Below, piece by piece: positions 1-5,351 of a stretch of 6,344 bases of DNA. The position numbers were made by a program, and so were the translations under genes. How positions within the stretch are numbered: the stretch's first letter is position 1; each line of letters starts with the position of its first letter. The notes under the pieces were generated by a model, which was not told the origin of the DNA, made no database searches, and saw nothing but the letters and a program-made list of their open reading frames with translations. Source of the stretch: Saprospiraceae bacterium (GTDB lineage Bacteria > Bacteroidota > Bacteroidia > Chitinophagales > Saprospiraceae); NCBI GenBank assembly GCA_020628755.1, contig JAHDEQ010000118.1:1-6344 (forward strand), in the 5' to 3' direction.

Positions 1-21
1 CGAAAGTACAAATATATTTTC

Positions 22-390
22 ATGGCACAACATAATGAAACGGGAAAACAAGGAGAAAAGATAGCCATTGATTATTTACAAAATTTAGGTTATCACATCT
101 TGGAAGCCAATTGGCGATTTAGTCGTGCCGAAATTGATATAATTGCCAAAGACGATGAAATACTCGTTTTTGTAGAAGTCAAAACCCGTACTTCAACTTT
201 GATGGGACAACCCGAAGAATTTGTCACCAAAAAAAAAGAAAAACTCCTTGCCGATGCAGCAAGTGTGTATATGAAAAAAATAAAGCACGATTGGGAAATC
301 CGATTCGACATCATAAGTGTTATACTAAAAGACGAAACCTTGTACAAAGTCAATCATTTTAAAGATGCCTTTTTTCCAGGTATAATTTGA
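22..390 (+). CDS. yraN: YraN / UPF0102 family nuclease-fold protein
   Basis: This 122-residue protein matches the UPF0102 (YraN) family in length and motif order. Near the N-terminus is a G8-x-x-G-E12 motif, followed by A15..YL19..GY24 and N30. Residues 35-42 (RAEIDIIA) and 50-56 (FVEVKTR) carry the E37, D39, E52 and K54 residues of the restriction-endonuclease-like fold, the (E)-D-E-x-K arrangement. The usual G before E37 is A here, which is a small deviation. The family is widespread and often sits near genes for DNA or RNA processing. Its substrate is not firmly established, so nuclease activity is inferred from the fold. The ATG at 22 gives the expected N-terminus, and no Shine-Dalgarno is visible in the 21 bases before it. 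The cupin gene starts 7 bases after the stop, so the two are probably co-transcribed. Confidence 0.92.
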   Translation: MAQHNETGKQGEKIAIDYLQNLGYHILEANWRFSRAEIDIIAKDDEILVFVEVKTRTSTLMGQPEEFVTKKKEKLLADAASVYMKKIKHDWEIRFDIISVILKDETLYKVNHFKDAFFPGII

Positions 391-397
391 AAATGTT

Positions 398-757
398 ATG
401 AACAAAATCAATATCCACCAAAAGCTCCAACTCTTTAGCGACCAATGGTCACCAAAAATCATCGGCTCACTCAATGGTCAAGATGTCAAATTGGCGAAGA
501 TAGAAGGCGAATTTGTTTGGCATAGTCACAAAGACGAGGACGAACTATTCTACGTACTCAAAGGAACATTAATAATGGAATTTCGAGATAAAACAGTCGA
601 ACTTCAAGAAGGCGAAATGATTATTGTTTTCAAAGGAGTCGAACACCGACCTATTGCCAAAGAAGAAGTTCATATCATGTTATTTGAACCCTCTAATATC
701 AAACACACAGGCGAGGTTAAACACGAAATTACTGTCGAAAAATATGACCGTATTTAG
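398..757 (+). CDS. small single-domain cupin protein
   Basis: This 119-residue protein is almost entirely one cupin (RmlC-like beta-barrel) domain. Cupin motif 1 is seen as G37 - H42-x-H44 - E49 - G56, with the typical stretch DELFYVLKG at 48-56. Motif 2 is G72 ... F78-K-G80 ... H83, with the usual Pro of PxG replaced by Phe. The likely metal ligands are H42, H44, E49 and H83, so a divalent metal site is intact. Stand-alone cupins of this size have diverse roles (isomerase, dioxygenase, ligand sensor), and nothing in the sequence identifies a substrate. No signal peptide is seen, so it should be cytosolic. It follows yraN by 7 bases and probably shares its transcript. A hairpin lies between it and priA. 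Confidence 0.9.
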   Translation: MNKINIHQKLQLFSDQWSPKIIGSLNGQDVKLAKIEGEFVWHSHKDEDELFYVLKGTLIMEFRDKTVELQEGEMIIVFKGVEHRPIAKEEVHIMLFEPSNIKHTGEVKHEITVEKYDRI

Positions 758-773
758 AATCAAACGCTAAACT

Positions 774-800
774 GGACACTAGACGAATAAGTGTCCTTTT
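774..800 (+). terminator. possible weak terminator after the cupin gene
   Basis: The 7-bp stem GGACACT (774-780) / AGTGTCC (790-796) has a 9-base loop and is followed by four T residues (797-800). It starts 17 bases after the cupin stop and ends 24 bases before the priA start. The T-run is short, so it may only attenuate read-through or may be an mRNA hairpin. Confidence 0.45.
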
Positions 801-823
801 ACTAAAGTAAGCAAAAAGAATAA

Positions 824-3298
824 ATGTCAGAAAACTTCCATCCTGTAGTCACCAATCAGTTTGTCAAAATCATTTTGCCCATTGCGATACCAAAGGCTTA
901 TACTTATTATATCCCGACCGAACTGCAAGGCAAAATCAAAAAAGGTGTTCGGGTAGAAGTACAATTTGGTAAAAATCGAGTTTACGCAGGTTTGGTTTTA
1001 GAAATGGCAAGCGAAGCAGAAAAAGATACCAAACCTAAACCCATTATTTCGGTCATTGATGACGAACCCATTGTCAACGAAAAGCAACTCCAATTGTGGC
1101 AATGGATTGCCGAATATTATGCTTGTACAATAGGTGAAGTGATGAATGCTGCCCTTCCTGCTAATCTCAAATTGGCTTCAGAAACCCGTATTTTATTGAG
1201 TCCTGTTTTTGATAATAATTTTGATGGACTAGACGACAAAGAATATATGATTGCGGAAGCTTTGAGTATTCAAAATGAATTGTCTATCGAAGATGTCCGT
1301 AAAATTTTAGAGCAAAAAACCGTTTATCCACTCATCAATCGCTTGCTCGAAAAACGTATTGTTTATGTAAAAGAAGAAATCAAAACCAAATACAAACCCA
1401 AGAAAATCACCTGCGTAAGGTTCGCTGAACCTTACGCCTCGGACTCGAACACACTCCAAGCAGCCTTTGACCAGTGCACCCGTTCTACCCGACAAGTTGA
1501 AGCCATTATGGCGTATATCCAACTCGCTCGCAATCAAGAATTTGTCCGCAAACAAGAAATTTATAAAGCTGCCAATGTTGATAGTTCCGTCATCAATGCC
1601 CTTGTCAAAAAGAAAATTTTTGAAACCTACGACAAAGAAGTAAGTCGTATTGATAGCTACAAAGATGAGCTTTCTGAAGCTCACGAATTAACCGAGCAAC
1701 AAACCAAGGCCATTGCTTCAATTGACACTCAATTTCAAGAAAAAAATGTAGTTCTATTACACGGCGTTACAGGAAGTGGCAAGACACGGGTTTACACCGA
1801 ACTTATTCAAAAAACGATTAAAGAAGGTGGACAAGTTCTGTATTTACTACCTGAAATTGCTCTTACAACTCAAATCATCAACCGCCTAAAAGTTATTTTT
1901 GGCGATGCCATTTCGGTGTATCACTCCCGACTCAATAATAACGAAAGAGTGGATTTATGGAAAGCTGTTTTAGCAGAAAAATCGGTTGTACTTGGTGCAA
2001 GGTCAAGTCTATTTTTGCCGTATAAAAATCTGCAACTCATTATTATTGATGAAGAGCACGATGCTTCTTATAAACAATATGACCCTGCCCCTCGCTACAA
2101 TGCCCGTGATGCGGCCATTTACTATGCACATTTGACGGGTGCAAAAGTACTGCTCGGTACAGCGACTCCTTCTTTAGAATCCTACCAAAATGCACGTTCT
2201 AATAAATACGGTTTAGTCGAGATGAAGGAACGTTTTGGTGGAATGCAACTCCCCGAAATTGTAGTGGTGGACAAGCGAGAAGAACTCAAAAAACAAACCA
2301 TGCAATCACATTTTACTTCGGTATTGATTGCAGAACTCAAACAAGCACTCGAAAATGGCGAACAAGTCATTTTGTTCCAAAACCGTCGTGGTTATTCGCC
2401 CACGATGCAGTGTCCAGATTGCGGTTGGCATTCCGAGTGCCGCAATTGCGATGTGAGTATGACCTACCACAAATATTATGGCAATTTACAATGTCATTAT
2501 TGTGGTTCGCAGCAAAATATTCCTAAAGAATGTCCAGCTTGCGGAAGTCGAAGTTTAAACTTAAAAGGTTATGGAACTGAAAAAATTGAAGATGAACTAA
2601 AATTAATCTTCCCTGATGCCCAAATCGGACGTATGGATTTTGACACTGTCAAAACCAAGCACGCCCACGCCCGCATTATCAATGATTTTGAAGAAAAACG
2701 AATTGATATTTTGGTCGGAACACAAATGGTTACCAAAGGTCTCGATTTTGACAATGTGAGTATCGTCGGAATATTGAGTGCTGACCAGCAATTGCAATTT
2801 CCTGATTTTAGGGCAGGAGAACGTTCTTTTCAATTGTTTACGCAAGTGAGTGGACGAGCAGGACGTAAAAAGAAGCGAGGAAAAGTTATTTTACAAGCCT
2901 TCGATGTCAACCATGCTGTTATCAAAGAAGTCATTGAAAATGCTTACACCAATTTCTTTAATCGAGAAATTTTTGAACGCAAAACCTTTGGTTATCCACC
3001 TTATTCAAGATTGATAAAAATTACCTTAAAACATAAAAAGCCCGCTTCTTTAAATAAGGGAACACAAGTGCTTTCAGATTTTTTAAAAGCCAAATTGGGT
3101 TCACGTGTAATTGGCCCTGCTGTACCTTATGTTTCACGGGTTCGTACCTACTACCTTATGGATATAATGTTAAAATTGGAGCGCAAAGTCAATGTGATTA
3201 GTCATACCAAAAAACTGATTCAAGAAGCAACTTATTTGATGCAAAAAACGCCCGATTGCTCGCAAGTCCGAGTAAGTGTAAATGTGGATCCGTATTAA
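824..3298 (+). CDS. priA: primosomal protein N' (replication restart helicase PriA)
   Basis: PriA is a 3'-5' superfamily 2 DNA helicase. It recognises stalled or repaired forks and starts reloading of the replicative helicase. The 824-residue product is longer than the E. coli protein (about 730), which I believe is usual for Bacteroidota. The N-terminal roughly 110 residues are the fork-binding domain, followed by a winged-helix region. Helicase motifs are complete: Walker A GVTGSGKT at 314-321, the DEEH box at 409-412, LGTATPSLES after it, motif V beginning GTQMVTKGLDF at 632, and motif VI QVSGRAGR at 674-681. Eight zinc-binding cysteines are present at 530, 533, 539, 542, 557, 560, 570 and 573, in four CxxC pairs. 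All key residues are intact, so the enzyme should be functional. A perfect palindrome lies in frame at 1413-1437 and encodes about residues 197-205. The GNAT gene follows after a repeat-filled gap. Confidence 0.97.
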   Translation: MSENFHPVVTNQFVKIILPIAIPKAYTYYIPTELQGKIKKGVRVEVQFGKNRVYAGLVLEMASEAEKDTKPKPIISVIDDEPIVNEKQLQLWQWIAEYYACTIGEVMNAALPANLKLASETRILLSPVFDNNFDGLDDKEYMIAEALSIQNELSIEDVRKILEQKTVYPLINRLLEKRIVYVKEEIKTKYKPKKITCVRFAEPYASDSNTLQAAFDQCTRSTRQVEAIMAYIQLARNQEFVRKQEIYKAANVDSSVINALVKKKIFETYDKEVSRIDSYKDELSEAHELTEQQTKAIASIDTQFQEKNVVLLHGVTGSGKTRVYTELIQKTIKEGGQVLYLLPEIALTTQIINRLKVIFGDAISVYHSRLNNNERVDLWKAVLAEKSVVLGARSSLFLPYKNLQLIIIDEEHDASYKQYDPAPRYNARDAAIYYAHLTGAKVLLGTATPSLESYQNARSNKYGLVEMKERFGGMQLPEIVVVDKREELKKQTMQSHFTSVLIAELKQALENGEQVILFQNRRGYSPTMQCPDCGWHSECRNCDVSMTYHKYYGNLQCHYCGSQQNIPKECPACGSRSLNLKGYGTEKIEDELKLIFPDAQIGRMDFDTVKTKHAHARIINDFEEKRIDILVGTQMVTKGLDFDNVSIVGILSADQQLQFPDFRAGERSFQLFTQVSGRAGRKKKRGKVILQAFDVNHAVIKEVIENAYTNFFNREIFERKTFGYPPYSRLIKITLKHKKPASLNKGTQVLSDFLKAKLGSRVIGPAVPYVSRVRTYYLMDIMLKLERKVNVISHTKKLIQEATYLMQKTPDCSQVRVSVNVDPY
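1413..1437. repeat. perfect palindrome inside priA
   Basis: GCGTAAGGTTC (1413-1423) and GAACCTTACGC (1427-1437) are perfect reverse complements with the three-base loop GCT. The stretch is read in frame as V-R-F-A-E-P-Y-A, in the linker between the PriA N-terminal part and the helicase core. It contains an AGG arginine codon, while most arginine codons nearby are CGN, and it is locally richer in G+C. Arms of 11 bp with a 3-base loop are unlikely by chance in a window this size. It may be a short palindromic repeat tolerated in a coding region. That reading is an inference from this single copy. Confidence 0.75.
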
Positions 3299-3300
3299 TT

Positions 3301-3380
3301 GTGTTCAAGTGTTCGTGTGTTCACGTATTCAAGTTCTGTTTATGACGTGAACACTCGAACACTCGAACACTCGAACACTT
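3301..3380. repeat. imperfect inverted repeat made of 8-bp units
   Basis: The left arm (3301-3325) and right arm (3346-3370) are each 25 bases, and 23 of 25 positions are complementary, with a 20-base spacer. Both arms are periodic. The left has GTGTTCNN-type units at 3301, 3309 and 3317 plus a variant at 3325. The right has GAACACTC at 3349, 3357 and 3365 plus GAACACTT at 3373. The structure begins two bases after the priA stop and ends 5 bases before the acetyltransferase ATG. As RNA it could form a long stem-loop that shields the downstream start or protects the priA mRNA 3' end. It lacks a following T-run, so it is not a classic intrinsic terminator. Confidence 0.85.
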
Positions 3381-3385
3381 TCAAA

Positions 3386-3913
3386 ATGATTACCTATCGA
3401 AAAGCAACTCCTGCTGATGCTCAAGCGATTGCCAACTTGCATGCGCTAAGTTGGCAGCGACACTACAAAGGTTTGGTAGATGCCTACTATTTAGAACATC
3501 TTTGTTTAAAAGAAAGAACTGAAATTTGGCAAAACCGTTTTGAAGAAATGCCAGAAAATCGTTCTATTATTCTTGCCGAAGAAGAGGAAAAATTGTGTGG
3601 ATTTGTTTGTACTTTTTTGAATAAAGGTGATGAGCATGGCGCATTTTTAGACAATCTACATGTATTGAGCGAGTGGCAAGGCAAAGGCATTGGCAAAACA
3701 CTTATGCACAAAACGACTCAATGGATTTTAGAAAGAGCAGGAAATATTCCAATGTATCTTTGGGTGCTTCCTGATAATCAACAAGCTATTTATTTTTATA
3801 AAAAAATGGGTGGCGTAGCTCAAGATACCAAAATGTGGGAGCTTGAAGGCTATTGCAAAGCACCTGTCGTACGCTTTGTGTGGGAGAATTTGGCTCGTTT
3901 TCAAAAATCTTAA
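3386..3913 (+). CDS. GNAT family N-acetyltransferase
   Basis: This is a 175-residue single-domain GNAT protein, predicted to move an acetyl group from acetyl-CoA to an amine. The N-terminus reads ITYRKATPADAQAIANLHA, the classic first strand and helix of the fold. LHV at 91-93 is strand beta-4. The acetyl-CoA pyrophosphate loop is Q98-G-K-G101-I-G103 (the R/Q-x-x-G-x-G/A motif). The C-terminal N-x-x-A-x-x-FY-x-x-x-GG stretch is also typical. The acceptor cannot be predicted: such stand-alone members act on proteins, polyamines, amino acids or antibiotics. The ATG at 3386 is chosen because it is where GNAT similarity begins. The frame stays open to a TTG at 3299, but that extension would translate the inverted repeat. 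No signal peptide is visible. Confidence 0.9.
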   Translation: MITYRKATPADAQAIANLHALSWQRHYKGLVDAYYLEHLCLKERTEIWQNRFEEMPENRSIILAEEEEKLCGFVCTFLNKGDEHGAFLDNLHVLSEWQGKGIGKTLMHKTTQWILERAGNIPMYLWVLPDNQQAIYFYKKMGGVAQDTKMWELEGYCKAPVVRFVWENLARFQKS

Positions 3914-3924
3914 ATAAAACTCCT

Positions 3925-3932
3925 TACTTTTG
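3925..3932 (+). promoter_or_regulatory. possible -7 box of a Bacteroidota-type promoter
   Basis: TACTTTTG matches the TAnnTTTG -7 consensus known for the Bacteroidota primary sigma factor. It lies 56 bases before the start codon of the His-rich lipoprotein gene, in the 75-base gap after the acetyltransferase. No TTG is present at the proper distance upstream, so this is tentative. Confidence 0.3.
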
Positions 3933-3988
3933 GACAAATTTTTGGAAGATATTTACACAGTTAAAAAACCAATTTAAAATTTACTAAA

Positions 3989-4714
3989 ATGAAAATACTA
4001 AAAATAACTTGCCTCATAGCTTACTGTACAATGATGTTGGCTGCTTGTGGCGGAGATTCTGCAACGGCGACTCAAGCTAAACAAGATGCCCATGCAGGGC
4101 ATGACCACAGTCACGACGGACACGATCATGCAGGGCATAACCATAGCCATGACGGGCACGACCACTCAGGTCATGATCATAGTCATGATGGACATGACCA
4201 CAGTCATCACGGACACGACCATTCGGGGCACGACCATAGCCACGTTGGACATGATCACAAACAGAAAGAAGTTTCTGCCGAAGAAATGGAAAAACGCAAA
4301 GAACTACAAGCCAAAAAAGAAGCTGCTAAAAATGGAAAAGCAACTGCTGCCGAGCTGGCAACTGCAAAAGCTTTGTGCGCTTGTTTAACCAAAATTCCTA
4401 CCCTAAAAAAAGTTCTCAAAGCAACAGACGAAGCATCTTTTGAAAAAGCAGCAGCCGATAATGTAGAAGATGTAAAAGCTATGCAAGAATGCCACAATAC
4501 TATTGTGACCAAGGCCATAAAAACAATACCTGATGCACAAAAAGGAGTATATGCTTATCGAGCTAGACGAGAAGCCAATAAAAATTGCCTGAATCGTGAT
4601 AATGATGATTTGTGGTTTTTGATGGGTAAGTTTGTAGCTAAAAAATCCAGTCCTTCTTCTAAAATGGACATCAAACGCCCTCACCCTGACCAAATCAAAA
4701 AATCGAACAACTAA
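3989..4714 (+). CDS. histidine-rich lipoprotein, probable metal binder
   Basis: This 241-residue protein has a lipoprotein signal peptide: a short positive N-terminus, a hydrophobic stretch, and the lipobox L-A-A-C20 followed by GG. The mature protein is probably anchored in the outer or inner membrane facing the periplasm. Residues 35-90 are a low-complexity tract with 25 histidines, built on a 12-residue unit GHDHSHDGHDHS. Such His/Asp tracts bind Zn, Ni, Cu or Co in other proteins, so metal storage, buffering or handover is a reasonable inference. A Lys/Glu/Ala-rich helical segment follows (about 93-128). Next is a small C-terminal region with C130-A-C132, C168-H169 and C200, which may form disulfides or a second metal site. 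I recognise no family for the C-terminal region. No metal transporter or regulator is visible in the window. A strong terminator follows the stop. Confidence 0.85.
   Translation: MKILKITCLIAYCTMMLAACGGDSATATQAKQDAHAGHDHSHDGHDHAGHNHSHDGHDHSGHDHSHDGHDHSHHGHDHSGHDHSHVGHDHKQKEVSAEEMEKRKELQAKKEAAKNGKATAAELATAKALCACLTKIPTLKKVLKATDEASFEKAAADNVEDVKAMQECHNTIVTKAIKTIPDAQKGVYAYRARREANKNCLNRDNDDLWFLMGKFVAKKSSPSSKMDIKRPHPDQIKKSNN
4097..4258 (+). repeat. degenerate 36-bp tandem repeats encoding the His tract
   Basis: Three consecutive 12-residue units (residues 37-48, 49-60 and 61-72) differ by one or two residues. They are followed by an irregular part (73-79) and a fourth unit with Val in place of Asp (80-91). 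At DNA level the units differ at many third codon positions (CAC/CAT, GAC/GAT, GGA/GGG/GGT). The tract is therefore old enough to have diverged silently while the amino acids were kept. Confidence 0.85.
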
Positions 4715-4722
4715 ATTGCTCT

Positions 4723-4764
4723 AATAAAAAAGCCTTTACGAATCATCGTAAAGGCTTTTTTATT
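4723..4764 (+). terminator. strong intrinsic terminator, bidirectional
   Basis: An 18-base arm (4723-4740) pairs perfectly with 4747-4764 around the 6-base loop AATCAT. The core is AGCCTTTACG / CGTAAAGGCT, flanked by an A-run on one side and six Ts (4756-4761) on the other. It begins 8 bases after the stop of the His-rich lipoprotein gene. The mirrored A/T runs mean it can also stop transcripts arriving from the - strand. Confidence 0.93.
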
Positions 4765-4787
4765 GTTGTTTGTTAAGTCAAAAAACG

Positions 4788-4823
4788 AAGCCCTTGCAAG
4801 TAATAACTTACAAGGGCTTTTTT
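4788..4823 (-). terminator. terminator after tRNA-Leu
   Basis: AAGCCCTTG (4788-4796) pairs with CAAGGGCTT (4811-4819). An inner stem AAGT/ACTT (4798-4801 / 4806-4809) closes on the loop AATA, after one C/A mismatch. Read on the - strand it starts 9 bases beyond the tRNA 3' end and is followed by CG and a T-run (complement of 4781-4785). It is therefore the likely terminator of the rseP-hscB-tRNA side. It also has Ts on the + side (4817-4823), so it could back up the preceding terminator. Confidence 0.85.
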
Positions 4824-4827
4824 GTAG

Positions 4828-4911
4828 TACCGGCGGGGGGAATCGAACCCCCACTCTCTTGCGAGAACTGGATTTTGAATCCAGCGCGTCTACCAATTCC
4901 GCCACACCGGC
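4828..4911 (-). tRNA. tRNA-Leu (anticodon CAA)
   Basis: This is a complete 84-base class II tRNA. The acceptor strands GCCGGTG and CGCCGGT pair with two G-U pairs, and the discriminator base is A (4828). The D-arm region contains GGTAGA. The anticodon stem CTGGA/TCCAG encloses the loop TTCAAAA, giving anticodon CAA, which reads UUG leucine codons. The long variable arm is TCTC-GCAA-GAGA. The T-arm is GGGGG-TTCGATT-CCCCC. The 3' CCA is not encoded and must be added afterwards. The tRNA starts only 5 bases after the GIY-YIG stop codon, so it is either cleaved from a shared transcript or uses a promoter inside that ORF. Its first 59 bases lie in a direct repeat shared with a broken copy upstream. 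Confidence 0.97.
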
Positions 4912-4967
4912 ATCTTTTATTTTTCACTTTTCCGTTGTGCAGGCACACTCGGCATTTGTGATGGTAG
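4853..4967 (-). repeat. direct repeat, downstream copy (intact tRNA side)
   Basis: These 115 bases match 5212-5346. The differences are one substitution, two single-base insertions and one 18-base insertion, all in the other copy. Read on the - strand, the repeat covers the end of the GIY-YIG ORF (last 16 codons and stop), the 5-base spacer, and tRNA-Leu from its first base through the variable arm. It stops exactly before the GGGGG of the T-arm. Weaker similarity (7 of 9) extends to 4976. Confidence 0.95.
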
Positions 4968-5195
4968 TTCTTTTAAATATTCTCTTCCATTTGTTGTTTT
5001 CATATATTTTTCTCTTTTCCTAGCCTCGATTCTATTATTTACCACCTCAAAATATATTAGAACAAATGGTGCAAATTTTCTTGTTGTTTTTTCTTTTCCT
5101 TTATTGTGTTCTGTTATTCTTCGCTTTAAATTATTTGTTAATCCTATATATACATAGTTTTTAACAGTTGACTTTAAGGCATAAACATAATACAC
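4917..5195 (-). CDS. small GIY-YIG nuclease domain protein
   Basis: This 92-residue protein is a minimal GIY-YIG domain. Y3-V-Y5 and Y16-I-G18 stand for the GIY and YIG motifs. The conserved R25/R26, H30 and N31 follow, and E62 in REKYMKTT is the likely metal-binding glutamate. This is the small YhbQ/UPF0213-like class, which has no separate DNA-binding domain. The family cleaves DNA with a metal ion, but this protein's target is unknown. The start is a GTG at 5195, giving the normal M-Y-Y-V-Y beginning. The frame is open 16 codons further upstream into a tRNA fragment, but without an ATG. The last 16 residues (LPSQMPSVPAQRKSEK) are encoded by the direct repeat shared with the broken tRNA copy, so this tail was probably acquired on insertion. 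Position between two tRNA-Leu copies suggests a small mobile or homing-like element. Confidence 0.85.
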   Translation of the reverse strand: MYYVYALKSTVKNYVYIGLTNNLKRRITEHNKGKEKTTRKFAPFVLIYFEVVNNRIEARKREKYMKTTNGREYLKELPSQMPSVPAQRKSEK

Positions 5196-5211
5196 ATTTG
5201 TATATTTTATT

Positions 5212-5289
5212 ACTCTCTTGCGAGAACTGGATTTCGAATCCTAGCGCGCCTGCCTGCGCAGGCAGGTCTACCAATTCCGCCACACCGGC
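5212..5289 (-). pseudogene. tRNA-Leu 5' fragment, interrupted
   Basis: This partial tRNA-Leu runs from the first acceptor base (5289) through the variable arm and ends abruptly at 5212. T-arm and 3' acceptor strand are missing. An 18-bp palindrome separates the D-arm from the anticodon stem. One substitution changes the anticodon loop from TTCAAAA to TTCGAAA, and one extra base lies in the 5' side of the anticodon stem. It cannot fold or be charged as a tRNA. The GIY-YIG start codon follows 16 bases after its end. Confidence 0.93.
5249..5266. repeat. 18-bp perfect palindrome inserted in tRNA fragment
   Basis: CCTGCCTGCGCAGGCAGG is identical to its own reverse complement. Comparison with the intact tRNA (GCGCG joined to TCTACC on the + strand) shows that exactly these 18 bases were inserted, with no target duplication. 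It is very GC-rich against an AT-rich background. Confidence 0.93.
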
Positions 5290-5351
5290 ATCTTTTATTT
5301 TTCACTTTATCCGTTGTGCAGGCACACTCGGCATTTGTGATGGTAGAGCTT

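Larger units (their letters stand above)
5212..5346 (-). repeat. direct repeat, upstream copy (broken tRNA side)
   Basis: This is the second copy of the 4853-4967 repeat, 135 bases because of an 18-base palindrome and two extra single bases. Weaker similarity continues to 5355, which is the stop-codon region of hscB. Read on the - strand it contains a remnant of the nuclease tail (CTA CCA TCA CAA ATG CCG..., in-frame L-P-S-Q-M-P-S-V-P-A-Q-R until a frameshift and TGA at 5302-5304), and then the tRNA fragment. Confidence 0.95.

Noticed and set aside
1307..1684. 125-codon ORF on the minus strand within priA
   Set aside because: It is a shadow of a conserved priA coding region and has no recognisable domain.
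3299..3385. N-terminal extension of the acetyltransferase from a TTG codon
   Set aside because: The extension would translate the inverted repeat. GNAT similarity begins at the ATG at 3386.
4097..4258. CRISPR-like appearance of the 36-bp repeats
   Set aside because: The repeats are contiguous without spacers and lie in frame inside a coding sequence.
4047..4388. Overlapping Met/Thr-rich ORF in another frame of the His-rich gene
   Set aside because: It is the frame-shifted reading of the His/Asp repeat. The lipoprotein frame has a proper signal peptide and terminator.
4711..4905. Minus-strand ORF beginning MAELVDALDSKSSSR
   Set aside because: It is the conceptual translation of tRNA-Leu itself, a well-known spurious ORF type.
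4763..5023. Plus-strand ORFs across the tRNA and the GIY-YIG gene (also 4770-4961 and 5168-5425)
   Set aside because: They read the complementary strand of tRNA-Leu or its fragment and of the nuclease gene, and show no protein family features.
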